Shown in pieces: positions 1 to 11,486 of a DNA stretch of 64,000 bases; positions within the stretch are counted from its first letter, which is position 1, and each line of letters starts with the position of its first letter. Origin of the DNA: PALSA-1004 sp963829085 (GTDB taxonomy: Bacteria > Pseudomonadota > Gammaproteobacteria > Burkholderiales > SG8-41); NCBI GenBank assembly GCA_963829085.1, contig CAWHHJ010000010.1, positions 1 through 64,000 on the forward strand, written 5' to 3'. The translations under genes and the position numbers were made by a program. Under the pieces are notes generated by a model that was not told the origin of the DNA, did not search any database, and worked only from the letters and a program-made list of their open reading frames with translations.

Positions 1-974
1 ACAAGCCGATCGCCACGCGCGAGCTGTCGATCCAGGTGATCCAGAAGATCGGCGAGATCGCACCGTTCGTCGTCGGCGGCGCGGCCGATCTTGCGTCGTC
101 GACGAAGACGAACTTCAGTCCGGGGGATCGATTGAACGGCTGAAAGACGACGTCAACGATCCGCCGCCATTCGCGCTGTTCAAAAGCAAGAACCTGCACT
201 TTGGAATCCGCGAGCACGCCATGGGCGCGGCGATCAACGGGATGACGCTGTACGGCCCGCTGCGCGTGCACGGCTCGACGTTCCTGATCTTCTCCGATTA
301 CATGCGCCCGGCCATCCGCCTCGCCGCGCTGATGAAGATCCCGTCGATCTTCGTCTACACGCACGACTCGTCTTTCTCGGCGAAGACGGTCCGACGCATC
401 AATCGGTCGAGCAGCTTTTCTCGCTCCGCCTGATCCCGAATATGACGCTGTTCGTCCCGCAGATGGCGTAGAGACCGGCATGGCGTGGGCGTGGGCGATA
501 GGCAGCAAGCACGAAGGGCCGACGCTGATCGTGCTGACGCGGCAGAAGGTCGACATCATCCCGCACGGCGCCGATTCGATCCGCACGAAGTCTGGCGCGG
601 CGCGTACGTGCTCGACTGGCTACGCCGACGGCGATTTCACCTTCATCGCGACAGGCTCCGAGGTGACGCTGGCCGTGCGAACGGCCGAACTGCTGCGCCA
701 GGAAGGCATCCGCGCTCGCGTCGTGTCCGCCCCATCGCTCGGATCTCTTCGACCGTCAACCTGTTGACTACCAGAACGAGATCCTCGGCGACCGCAGCCG
801 CATCGTCGCCCTCGAAGCCGGCCGCTCCTCCGGTGGTACAAGTACGCCAACCACGACGCCCTAATCATCGGCATCGACCGCTTCGGCGCCTCCGCGCCGC
901 TGGCCGATATCGAGCAGCACTTCGGATTTACACCCGAGGCGGTGGCGGAAAAGGTGCGGGGGTGGCGGGGATAG
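1..974 (+). CDS. tkt: Transketolase, C-terminal part (5'-truncated, frameshifted)
   Basis: Thiamine-diphosphate enzyme of the pentose phosphate pathway; only its second half is present because the gene runs in from the left edge. Reading across frames gives recognisable blocks: KPIATRELSIQVIQKIG and a following GGAADLASS near 1-110, NLHFGIREHAMGAAINGM (the FGxREH region of the pyrimidine domain) at 190-245, a SIFVYTHDS block around 340, then GMAWAWAIGSKHEGPTLIVL from 479, and a final block ending in EAVAEKVRGWRG before TAG at 972-974. At least four frame changes lie between these blocks, so no continuous reading frame exists. The frame changes look like indel errors, because conserved residues resume immediately after each one. 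Identity is firm; the source organism is uncertain. Confidence 0.85.
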
Positions 975-1275
975 GATCGGGCGGCGAATGCATGTTCATC
1001 CGCCTTGATATGGAGTGCGTGTAGCGGAGCTACCGCTTTGGGAGGCGGTGGGACGGTCAGTCCGCCCATCTGCTGATGCTTTGCTGAATGCGCGCGAAGT
1101 CGCAGTACGTGCTTATACGGTCGCGACGAACTGACATTGCCGACCCAACCTCAAAAAGCGGTGGCCTTGCCACGCGCACGCCATAGCCGCCGCCCATCGC
1201 CGCAGCGCGGGCATTCGACGACCGCCAGCCCCCGCTTTGCTGCGCGAGTATCGAGTGTACGACCGCTACATCCTC

Positions 1276-2182
1276 ATGCGCATTCGAGTCGCTTTAGTTC
1301 TGCTCTTCACCGCCAGTACTACCTTCGCGAACTTTCGCGAGTTCACCGACGTGCCGAAGAATCCGGCGCTGGAAGTTGCGCTGATGCATGCGGCGGAGCC
1401 GTCGCTGAAGGCTTTTCCGAAGCTGAAGGCCGAGGATCTCGCCCTCAGCATCGTCGATGTGACGAAGCTCGCGACGATCGATCGCGGCGGACTGTCAGGG
1501 TGATGTGCCGTTCTATCCGGCCTCGGTGGTGAAGCTGTTTTTCATGGCCGATGTGTTCATCAGAACATGGAGGGGGATCGGGACGTCGCGCGGGCGCTGG
1601 GGGAGATGATCGGGCTGTCCGACAACGATGCCACGGCGTTTCTGGTGGACATGTCAGCGAACACGTCCGGGGCCGACGCTGCAGGGGCGTGCGCTGGCTA
1701 TGTCGATCGGCAGCGGAAGGTCGTCAACCGCTGGTTCGGCACGATGGGGTACGACATCAGCGCCATGATGAAGCCGTGGAGCTTCGGCCCGTTCGGGTGC
1801 GACAAGCAGGTCCTCGGCGGCGATTCGCGTCCGAATCGCAACCGGCTCACGGCCAACGCCTCCGCGTCGCTTCTGCTCTGGATCGTGCGGCATCGCGCGA
1901 TTTCCGGGGGCGGACAGCGATGCCATGCTGGCGCTGCTCCAGCGTCCGTTCAATCCGTTGCGCGGGGACGAGAATCAAGTCAAGGAGTTCATCGGCGAGT
2001 CGTTGCCGGCCGGATCGACCGAGTGGTCGAAAGCGGGCTGGACCAGCGAAGTCCGCCACGACGCGGCGTACATCGAACTGCCGGGCGGGCGGAAGATGAT
2101 CCTCATCTTCACGCGCGGCGCGGCGGACGACGTCAAGCTGGTGCCTGCGATCGCGAAAAGCGTGCTCACGGAATTGCAGTAA
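1276..2182 (+). CDS. Class A beta-lactamase-like serine hydrolase, secreted (frameshifted)
   Basis: Starts with ATG at 1276 and a signal peptide (MRIRVALVLLFTASTTFA). After a frame change near 1500 comes FYPASVVKLFFMADVF, which holds the SxxK catalytic motif (Ser-Val-Val-Lys). Later blocks include GLSDNDATAFLVD and, near the 3' end, SKAGWTSEVRHDAAYIEL, where KAG stands in the place of the usual KTG. The reading ends with TAA at 2180-2182 after KSVLTELQ. Length of about 300 codons fits a penicillin-recognising hydrolase of the class A fold. Many environmental proteins of this type are not resistance enzymes, so no drug-resistance role is claimed. At least three frameshifts separate the blocks. 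Confidence 0.7.
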
Positions 2183-2261
2183 CCCGGGGAACGCGGATCG
2201 CGCGACGAGTCGGTTGCCGCAGGCAGACGCCGCCGACGACTTCGTAACATTTCGATCGTCA

Positions 2262-3277
2262 GCCGATCTTCTCGGCGACGTAGCTGAGGATTTGCTCGTA
2301 GGTGCCGGAGAGCGCGATGACGATGGCGACGACGCCCTGGAGCGCGATCGCGAGATGGGCACGCGGGTCGTCGGGTGGACTTTGCGCGACCGCGCGGAAG
2401 AAGACGCCGTCTTCGGCCATCGCGTAGTAGACGCGCGGCGCGGTGAGCATGCCCTGGCTGAGGAAGCCGAGCGTGGAGATGGCGATGCCGGCGGCGATGA
2501 GTGTGGCGCCGCGCTCGCCGAGCGCGAGGCGCATCAGCGTCGGAGGCGGGGGTGGTCGTCGCGGCGAGTCCGTCGGGGCCGAGCGCGCGCAGGCAGATGA
2601 CGTTGACGGCGAGGTAGACGGTGATGACGCCGATGACGCCGGCGAGCATGCCGATGGCGAGGTCGCGCCGCGGGCGCTTCAGCTCGCCGGACATGAAGCT
2701 CGCGGTCTGCCAGCCGCCGTACGCGAACATGCACCGGCGTCATCGCCGCGGCGACGGCCGAGGGCGAGGCGGAGCGGCGTCGGCGGCGGACTCGGCGCCG
2801 CGACGGCGCGCGCGCCGAGCACGAGGCCGCGCGACGACGAGCATCGCGATCGCGCGCGAGCTTAGCAGCATCAGCACGGTCTGGGTGTTGCTGCCCGCGC
2901 GGACGCCGAGGCAGTTGATGATGGTGAGGACGGCGAGGGTGAGCGTGGCCAGGATCGCAGTCGGGGATCCGGTGCCGCGTGAGCTCGACGAAGTAGCGCG
3001 CGAACGTGACGGCGACCGCCGCCATCCCGCCGCTCTGCGATGACGAGCAGCAGCGCCCAGCCGTACAGGAACGCGACGGACGGGATGCCAGGCATCGCGC
3101 AGGTAGGCGTACTGGCCGCCGACCTCGGGGCGCAGCGCGGCGAGCTCCGCGTAGACGAACGCGCCGACGAGCGCGATGACGCCGCCCGCCGCCCACACGC
3201 CGAGGATAGGGCGGGCGTGTGGACGTGCCGCGCCACGACGTACGGGTTGATGAAGATGCCCGAGCCGATGATCTCGT
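2262..3277 (-). CDS. APC-superfamily amino acid permease (truncated at both ends, frameshifted)
   Basis: Read from 3277 downwards: IIGSGIFINPYVVARHV (the first-helix GSGIF signature of APC permeases), VIALVGAFVYAELAALRPE, GGQYAYLRDAW, a central FAYGGWQTASFMSGELKRP (2640-2730), GMLAGVIGVITVYLAVNVI, and FLSQGMLTAPRVYYAMAEDG (2400-2470). It stops after ALSGTYEQILSYVAEKIG at about 2262, where an APC protein should still have several helices. The start codon is also missing: at about 3277 the frame runs straight into the tail of a GAF domain. Five or more frame changes occur. Both ends therefore look like joins to foreign sequence and not like natural gene ends. Confidence 0.75.
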
Positions 3278-4980
3278 GATCTGCTGTAAACGCGTCCGGA
3301 ATTGCAGCATAAACCGTTATCACGCCCGCCAGTTGACCGTTGTGCATGACCGGAGCTGATAAGCAATGGGCAGTCGGATGGACGTTGCCTTTGCGATTTC
3401 GCCTAAATCCAGAACGGCATCGGAGTTTCGTATGGTGCGCCGATTGGCGGCGACCCAACCCGACAAACGATGTCCTAGCTGAAGGCGTAAGCCCACGACG
3501 AGTGATTCGAGCTCACCGGACGCAGAGACTGCGCAAAGGTCGTCTGACTCCACCGAATATGCGAACAGAACCCCAGCATAATGCGGCACAAGCCTTCTCA
3601 GGCTCTCGAAGGTAACGGTCGCAGCTTCTCGGATTCCCGGTCGTGCAGCCAATGCTTGCGCCGACCGGAAGAGGGTCAGGGCTTCGCCAGAACTGGCAGT
3701 TATGTCGTCCAGATGAGGAGTAGAGTCAGCGGTGTACCAAGCGATCGATGCATCGGTGATTGCTAGCAGTGACTTCGGTGTGGGTGTTCAGGAGGAATGA
3801 TAGTCGCAGAAACATTTGTGAAGGTATCGATCACCAGGGGGTCATACATCGTTCCGCGGCGGTCCCACAGAATTTTCAATGCATCCCTATCGGGCAGCCT
3901 CGGTCGGTAGGGTCGATCTGACGTGAGTGCATCGAAGCAGTCTACGACCGAGAGTATTCGCGCGCCGATCGGGATAAGGGCGCCCCTCAATCCATCCGGA
4001 TAACCGGTCCCATCCCAGTTCTCATGGTGATGGCGCACTATTGGGACAACAGGATAGGGGAAGTCGATCGCCGACAGAATATCCGCGCCTACGCTGGCGT
4101 GAAGCTTCATCTTTTCAAACTCGGTCGGCGTCAGAGGACCAGGCTTGTTGAGTATGTATTCGGGGACAGCGAGCTTCCCCATGTCGTGGAGCAGCGCGGC
4201 CGCCTCAATCGCTCCGTTTATTTCTCTCCGACTCCCATGCTTGGCCGAGCGACCGCATACGTCTGCACTCGTCTGATGTGCCCGTGAGTGATCTGGTCCT
4301 TAGCGTCAATCGCCATAGCCAAAGTCTCTATTGTCGACATGTACAGTGTGTTCAGCTGCTGAGGTGCCGATTCGCATCCTCCACGCGACCCATCGATGTC
4401 GAGAATGTGAGGTACAGGACGAGCAGTAGCGGCACGATAGCGCGAGAAACGTCAGGTCGAGATTCCGTGTGTAGGTGACCAGCAGTGCTGCGACAGAAGC
4501 TCCGCCGAAGTAGTTCAAGGAAAGCCAAACGAAGTTGTCGCGCCAGATCTTCAGCGGCGGCAACTGCTTTTCTAAGGCGATGGCAAACGTGATAATCCAG
4601 CTGTTAAGCAGAAAATACGCGATGGTGAAGATCAGTAGCGGCAGTAGCAGCTGCGCGGGTAGGTACGCAGATTTGATCGGTGTAAGGGGCCGCAATCCCC
4701 GCGATGCATAGAAAAACAAGTGAGCCGCGATCCAGATGGTCAGCGGCAGAGCACAAACATTGAAGATGATTTTGTAGAGCGGGTGACCCCTCTTATACGA
4801 CCAAAGCGAGATGACGAAAGCGTCTAGCGCAACCGTTAATGTGCCGGCTGCAGGACCAAATAGAAGGACTGACGTAAAGACGAACGTTTCCGAAACGGAA
4901 ATAGTGGCCGGGAGTGAAGGCAGACGGACCGTCGCGGAGCCGCTGACGAGGGTCAGGATGGCCAGGATGAGCCAGTTCAA
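3278..4980 (-). CDS. Membrane-anchored HD-GYP phosphodiesterase with C-terminal GAF domain (frameshifted, 3'-truncated)
   Basis: From ATG at 4980: MNWLILAILTLVSGSATVRL begins a multi-helix sensor-like membrane domain (4450-4980). It is followed by an HD-GYP domain (about 3770-4330): MGKLAVPEYILNKPGPLT is the HDxGK region, then HHENWDGTGYPDGL (HHE and the GYP motif) and GARILSVVDCFDALTSDRPY. A GAF domain (about 3280-3652) follows with SLRRLVPHYAGVLFAYSVE and a last strand GQLAGVITVYAA. HD-GYP domains generally hydrolyse cyclic di-GMP. At about 3277 the GAF domain is cut and continues in the same frame into an APC permease, so the true C-terminus is missing. Two or more frameshifts lie near 4320-4440 and 3650-3760. 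Base composition is visibly less GC-rich than its neighbours. Confidence 0.75.
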
Positions 4981-5251
4981 GACCCTTCGACCACGTAAGA
5001 GTCAATGAAAGACTGCACGATGATCGCGAAAACCGACCGAGTGCAATGCAGATCACGTAGCACCCGCATGCGTGTCGGCGAATTGCAAGGTACTCTGGTG
5101 GCCATAAAGGCTACGGCCACGACAGGTTGATGCCGTGACCGACATTGTCGGTAGCTAGATTCCCCTTAAGTCCAAACGATTATACGCATGGTTCCTCCTA
5201 GTGAGTCTTCGTCGCGTTCACAATTCGCCAGACAGCTCAGTCGTGCTGCGA
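4981..5251. other. Non-coding stretch upstream of the HD-GYP gene
   Basis: No coding region with recognisable content. It lies 5' of the minus-strand HD-GYP gene and should hold its promoter, but I see no clear -35/-10 pair that I would defend. It leads directly into the 18-bp tandem repeat. Confidence 0.4.
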
Positions 5252-5503
5252 TCCAGACGATGCTGTCGGTCCAGACGATGCTGTCGGTCCAGACGATGCT
5301 GTCGGTCCAGACGATGCTGTCGGTCCAGACGATGCTGTCGCGTCCAGACGATGCTGTCGGTCCAGACGATGCTGTCGGTCCAAACGATGCTGTCGGTCCA
5401 GACGATGCTGTCGGTCCAGACGATGCTGTTGGTCCAGACGATGCTGTTGCGTCCAGACGATGCTGTCGCGTCCAGACGATGCTGTTCGTCCAGAGCTGGC
5501 TGC
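5252..5503. repeat. 18-bp direct tandem repeat, 13 copies plus a partial one
   Basis: The unit TCCAGACGATGCTGTCGG recurs at 5252, 5270, 5288, 5306, 5324, 5343, 5361, 5379, 5397, 5415, 5433, 5452 and 5471, with a degenerate 14th start at 5489. Spacing is 18 bp except for three 19-bp steps (5324-5343, 5433-5452, 5452-5471), where CGCG or TTGCG replaces CGG. Copy 5379 has CAAACG for CAGACG. Read on the plus strand it encodes VQTMLS repeats, and on the minus strand DSIVWT repeats. The 19-bp steps break any single frame, and no start signal or flanking domain supports a protein. There are no unique spacers, so this is not a CRISPR array. It is a minisatellite-type array of unknown role, and it may mark a sequencing or assembly join. 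Confidence 0.9.
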
Positions 5504-5689
5504 TGCGGATTGTCGGTACGGCCGACTGCTCGCATACGGTCCTGGGATGGCGAGGTCACTCTGAGCGACCAATTCTCGATGCCTTGGTCTTCGTGTGCAG
5601 AAAATAACCCGTCGGAGCAACGGACTCTCCGCCGATTGAGACAGGTTGCGCGGTTGCTCGTTTCGAGTTAGCACTGCAGTGCTGCGGCG

Positions 5690-6990
5690 GACATTTAGAG
5701 CTCCAGCACCGGCCTCGATTAACCCGGCATTCGGAACCCGCGAACTCGTAAGCTGCAGCGCCAGCTTCACTCCGCGGGCGTCAACTCAGGACGCGCTTCC
5801 AGCACCAGCGCCGCCGCACCCGAGACCACCGCCGCCGACATGCTCGTGCCGCTCAGCTCCATGGATGCTGGCACCCTTCCCGACCACCCGCTCCGGATAC
5901 GTGGTCGCCAGCGTTGAACCGAACGCCGCGCCGCACGATCCGGTTGCCCGGCGCCACCAGCTCCGGCTTCAGCAGGCCGTCGATGTGCGTCAGCCCGCGC
6001 GAGCTGTAGGTCGCCATCACGTCGTCGGACGGCGCCGCGGTGCCCTTGGTGTTGAGCGCGCCGACCGTGATCGCCGCGGGCGAGTTGCCCGGCGAAACAA
6101 TCCCGCCGACGACCGGCCGGCCGTCCGTTGTCTTGCCGAAGTTGCCCGCCGCGGCCACGACCACGATCCCCCGGCCTTCACCGCGCGCTGCACCGCCTGG
6201 CACAGGGGATCGTCGCGGTAGGACTCGAACACCGGGATGGCCGAGCGAGAGATTGATGACCCGGAGGTTGTACTGAGCCGGTTCGCGATCGCGAAGTCGA
6301 TCGCGGCGATCACGTCGCTGGTGTCGCCCGAGCCGTCCTCGTCGAGCACCCGCAGCGAGATCGAGGTGCGCGCCCGGCGCCATGCCCGCGATAGTTGGTG
6401 TTGCCGGTGCCGGTGACGGACCCGCCGGCAACGATGCGGCCGACGTGCGTGCCGTGACCGTACTCGTCGCCCCGGCTTGCCGCCGGTGAAGTCGAGACGC
6501 CGCCGCGACGGTCCCGCGCAGCGACTTGTGCGCCGCGACCCGGAGTCGATGATCGCCACGCCGATCCCGCGCCGGTGTAACGCCGGCAGCCCCGCGAACC
6601 CTGCCCACACCTGGTCGGCACCGGTCGCTGCCGTCGTCACCGCCATCATCCGCTGCACGCTGCGCGTCACCCGAGAGGTGATCGACCGCGCCGTCCTGCC
6701 GCATCGCTTCGAGCTGCTCGCCAGTGACCTTGAGCACCGCTCCGGTGGAGAGGCGCTTGCTGATGCTGGCGCCGTTGCGCGCCGCGATCGCGTCGACGTC
6801 GGCGGCGCTGCCGCTGACGATCACGTTCAGCGCGGCGGCGCCGCGCTGCAGGCCGGCGGCCAGATCCTCGGAGACGCGGGCGCGACGGCCCTGGGCCGCC
6901 GCCGGAGTGGTGATGAACAGCGCCAGCGCGATCGAGGTGACGAGCGCCGCGAGAACCGAGTGCGCTGGGGAGGCGAGCGTTGAATCAGAC
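5690..6990 (-). CDS. S8 subtilisin-like serine protease, secreted (frameshifted)
   Basis: Read from about 6990 down: a hydrophobic signal-like stretch (VLAALVTSIALALFITT), a propeptide with LNVIVSGSAADVDAIAARNG, then the catalytic domain. The catalytic Asp lies in GIGVAIIDSG (about 6550), the His in DEYGHGTHVGRIVAGG (about 6430), the oxyanion Asn in IVVVAAAGNFG (about 6150), and the Ser in ELSGTSMSAAVVSGAAAL (about 5840). All four elements of the triad and oxyanion hole are therefore present. The C-terminal tail EVKLALQLTSSRVPNAG reaches about 5690, after which the sequence is unrelated. Around six frame changes are needed to read through. Expected to be exported and to cleave proteins outside the cytoplasm. 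Confidence 0.85.
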
Positions 6991-7223
6991 CATGTGGTTC
7001 GAATACATTTCGTCTGGAGTTCGGGTGTAAGAGTCGGGAGAACGCCGAGCCCAAGGCACAGCCAGTGCCAACCTCGGCCAGCTCCCCTCCCTTACCTGGT
7101 CCGGACGACGGCTTGAAGCCGAAACACAGCAAAAGCGCGGATTATGGTCGGGGTGCGCGCACACGCGGCGCGTGGCGGGCGGAGCGAGGAGCGGCGATGA
7201 CTCTGCCGCACCCTTATTTAGGG

Positions 7224-7336
7224 GGAGCCAACCTGTTGGCTCCGATACGAATCGGTGGATCGGCCGGGGTAGCAAGCTACCCAGCAAAAGCGCCTAATAA
7301 ATAGGGCACTTGGAGGGCCGGCCAACTTTTGGCCGG
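7224..7336. repeat. Three consecutive perfect hairpins in non-coding DNA
   Basis: Three perfect inverted repeats stand in a row within the gene-free stretch of about 7,000-7,360. Hairpin 1 is GGAGCCAAC (7224-7232) with GTTGGCTCC (7235-7243). Hairpin 2 is GGGTAGC (7267-7273) with GCTACCC (7276-7282). Hairpin 3 is CCGGCCAA (7318-7325) with TTGGCCGG (7329-7336). Loops are only 2-3 nt, and none is followed by a T-run, so they do not look like intrinsic terminators. They resemble the short intergenic palindromes that occur in many copies in some soil bacterial genomes, but repetition elsewhere cannot be shown from this window. Confidence 0.6.
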
Positions 7337-7360
7337 TAAGTTCATTAGTGGCCAGATGCT

Positions 7361-7655
7361 TTGAAGGCGGCGCTTGCGCTGCTGCTTGCTTCTTGTCGGA
7401 ATTACGGCGGGTTTTCTTCGTTATCCGGGACCGCCGCGGACGCTCGGCCGTCCGGACCCGTTGGGTCGGACAATGCGCCGTCCAGAGGCGGCACGCTGGT
7501 CGCGTCGATCCGCAGCGAACCCGCCGGCTACAACCGGTACCTGCTCCTCGGCCGCCGTCGATGCGATGTCGCTCCTCACCAACGGCAAGCTGGTGCGCGT
7601 GAATCGGGCGACCGACGAGCTCGAGCCCGCGCTGGCCGAGAGCTGGACGCCGTCT
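7361..7655 (+). CDS. Peptide/oligopeptide ABC transporter substrate-binding lipoprotein, N-terminal fragment
   Basis: TTG at 7361 opens MKAALALLLASC, a short lipoprotein signal with a lipobox LASC. After a frame change the mature start reads SRGGTLVASIRSEPAGYN, and then VDAMSLLTNGKLVRVN and ELEPALAESW. These are the opening strands of the SBP_bac_5 family (DppA/OppA type), which normally runs to over 500 residues. Here only about 95 codons exist. At about 7655 the sequence passes without a stop into the signal peptide of an unrelated exonuclease-like protein, so this is a 5' stub, probably created by a false join. Confidence 0.65.
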
Positions 7656-8827
7656 TGGACTGGCGCTCGTCTTGGGGCTGATTGCGGCCCTCTGCGTTGT
7701 TGATCCCAGCCGGCACCGCAGCCGCGGCAAAGAAGGGCAAGGGCACGAAGCTCACCGTGATGACCCGCAACCTCTACTTGGGGGCGGATCTCGACGCCGG
7801 CGCTGCAAGCAAACGCCGTCGATCAGGCCGTCAACACGGGCCGCGAGATCGTCGATCGAGGTCCACGCGACCAAGCTCCCGTCGGTCCGCGCCGCCTCCA
7901 TCGCGGCCGAGATCAAGAAGCGCGAGCCGGACGTCGTTGGCCTCCAGGAGGCAGCCTGGTGGCGAACCGGGCCGCTCAACCCGAACCCCGGTGTAGTCGC
8001 GAGTCCGACTGTCACCACGACCACCGACCCCTGGGCGGTGACTTCCTCGCCGACCTGCTGAAGGCCGTCAACAGCGGCAAGAAGGCAGGCCGCTGCGCTA
8101 CGCACTGGCGGTCTCGAAGACGAGTTCGACGCCGAGCTTCCCGTCAACGACGACGGCAACGGCAACGGGCTCGCGGGCGCCGACCACAACGAGCGCCTGA
8201 CGATGCGCGACGCGATCCTGGTCCGCAAGGGCGTCGGCATCAGACTCAAGAGCCCGACGAGCGGGACGTTCGACGCCCTGTTGCGGATCCGGCTGCGCGG
8301 GATTCATCAACGTCGACGTCACCCGAGGTTGGACCGCCATCAAGGTGACCGACGAGCAGGAAGAGTTCCGCTTCGTCGAACACCCACCTGGAGGCATTCG
8401 ACAGCCAGGGCCACGACACGACGATCAGGGCACCACGTTGGGCAGGGGCGACGTTCGTGCCGCACAGCCACGCGGGCTGGGTCGGGCCGGGTGGTCCCCG
8501 CCAAGAGCAAGGCGGCGTCCTGCTCGGTGACATGAACTCCGATGACGACACCGTGCAGCCGAACGGCGACCGCAACGCATATGCGGCGCTTACGGCCGGC
8601 GGCCTCCAGAAACCGAGCACCGCGAACCCGCTCGGCTGCTGCCTGAACGACCCGTTCCTGGTCGGTCGGACCGAACTCGATCAACGATTTCGACCACCAG
8701 GTCGACCACGTTCTCGCGACACGAAGAAGATCAGTTCGTGAAGGGCTTCGTCGACGGCCGGGTGCCGGTCAACGGCCTCTACCCCTCGGATCACGCGGCA
8801 CTGACGAGCGTGTTGAAGATCAAGTAG
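7656..8827 (+). CDS. Secreted endonuclease/exonuclease/phosphatase-family protein (frameshifted)
   Basis: The reading begins with a hydrophobic leader (LALVLGLIAALCVV), then KLTVMTRNLYLGADLD, the first strand of the EEP fold with its metal-binding Asn. It continues with REPDVVGLQEAAWW (catalytic Glu in LQE), LTMRDAILVRKGVGIRL, then GGVLLGDMNSDDDTV (catalytic GDMN) and a final GLYPSDHAALTSVLKIK with the terminal SDH motif, ending in TAG at 8825-8827. All the usual active-site blocks are present. The MTRNLYLGADL form is typical of actinobacterial secreted members. At least six frame changes occur. It probably cleaves phosphodiester or phosphomonoester bonds outside the cell; the substrate is unknown. 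Confidence 0.8.
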
Positions 8828-8853
8828 AGCTAGAGCGGACGAGATTCGCTCGA

Positions 8854-8889
8854 GAGGCCGGGGCAGAGCGCCCCGGCCTCTTCTTGTTC
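8854..8889 (+). terminator. Rho-independent terminator after the exonuclease-like gene
   Basis: Perfect 10-bp stem GAGGCCGGGG (8854-8863) and CCCCGGCCTC (8871-8880) with a 7-nt loop, followed by the T-rich TTCTTGTTC. It lies 26 bp after the TAG of the exonuclease-like gene and separates it from the dnaK operon. Confidence 0.8.
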
Positions 8890-9016
8890 AAGAAGAGAAG
8901 GGGGACGGCAGAAGGTCTCCAAAACGCACATATCTGCCAATCTCGCACTTAGATTTCTTGGGCGGCTATGCTGAAGGCCGACGACAACGCAACGACAAGG
9001 CTTTGGAGGAACGACA

Positions 9017-10902
<1,886 letters not shown>

Positions 10903-10909
10903 GGACGGC

Positions 10910-11486
10910 ATGACGACGAGAAGCGTGCCAGGCTCGACGAGGAGGTCGTCGACGCCGAGCTGGTCGAGGGCGAGGAGCAGCCCTCGGCCGGCCAGGGCTC
11001 GATGGAGACGGCGCCGCCGATCAGGTCGAGCGAGACCTCGACGAACTGTCCGAGACGAAGCGCGAGCGGGATGAGTACCTCGACCTCGCCCGGCGGACGA
11101 GGCCGACTTCGAGAACTACCGCAAGCGGGTAGCCAAGGAGACCTCTGTCGCGCTCGCCCGCGGCAGGGCCGACCTCGCGCGCCGGCCTGCTGCCGGCGCT
11201 TGACAACCTCGAGCGGGCGCTCACTTCGGTGAGGGACGCCTCGGCGCGTGACGCCCTCGTCAAGGGCGTCGCCATGGTCCGCGACGAGCTGCACGGCCGG
11301 CTCGAGGGTGCCGGTGTCGAGGCGTTCGATCCCACCGGCGAGAAGTTCGATCCACAGCTACACGAGGCCCTCTCGACCAGGCCGGCCGAGGACACCGAGC
11401 CCGGGGTCGTGCTCGAGACGCTCGAGAAGGGCTACCACCTGAACGGCCAGGTCCTGCGCGCGGCCAAGGTGGTGGTAGAGTCGTGA
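10910..11486 (+). CDS. grpE: Nucleotide exchange factor GrpE (frameshifted)
   Basis: ATG at 10910 lies 7 bp after the dnaK stop. After an acidic N-terminus (DEEVVDAELVEGEEQP) a coiled-coil DLDELSETKRERDEYLDLA leads to ADFENYRKRVAKE, the conserved GrpE core. LLPALDNLERAL and GVAMVRDELHGRLEG follow, then the beta domain ending LNGQVLRAAKVVVES. Its TGA stop (11484-11486) overlaps the dnaJ start by one base, which suggests translational coupling. GrpE releases ADP from DnaK. Two or three frame changes occur in the first half. Confidence 0.93.

Noticed and set aside
1276..2182. Antibiotic resistance gene
   Set aside because: Only the general class A fold and SxxK/KAG motifs are visible. Many environmental serine hydrolases share these, so a resistance role is not supported.
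5252..5503. CRISPR array
   Set aside because: The 18-bp copies are joined head to tail with no unique spacers and there are no cas genes, so it is a simple tandem repeat.
5188..5671. Repeat proteins encoded by the tandem array (VQTMLS or DSIVWT repeats)
   Set aside because: All frames stay open only because an 18-bp unit without stops does so; 19-bp steps shift the frame and there is no start signal or flanking domain.
8890..9016. HAIR operator for HspR upstream of dnaK
   Set aside because: No CTTGAGT-N7-ACTCAAG-like inverted repeat could be found, and the error rate here prevents a firm negative.
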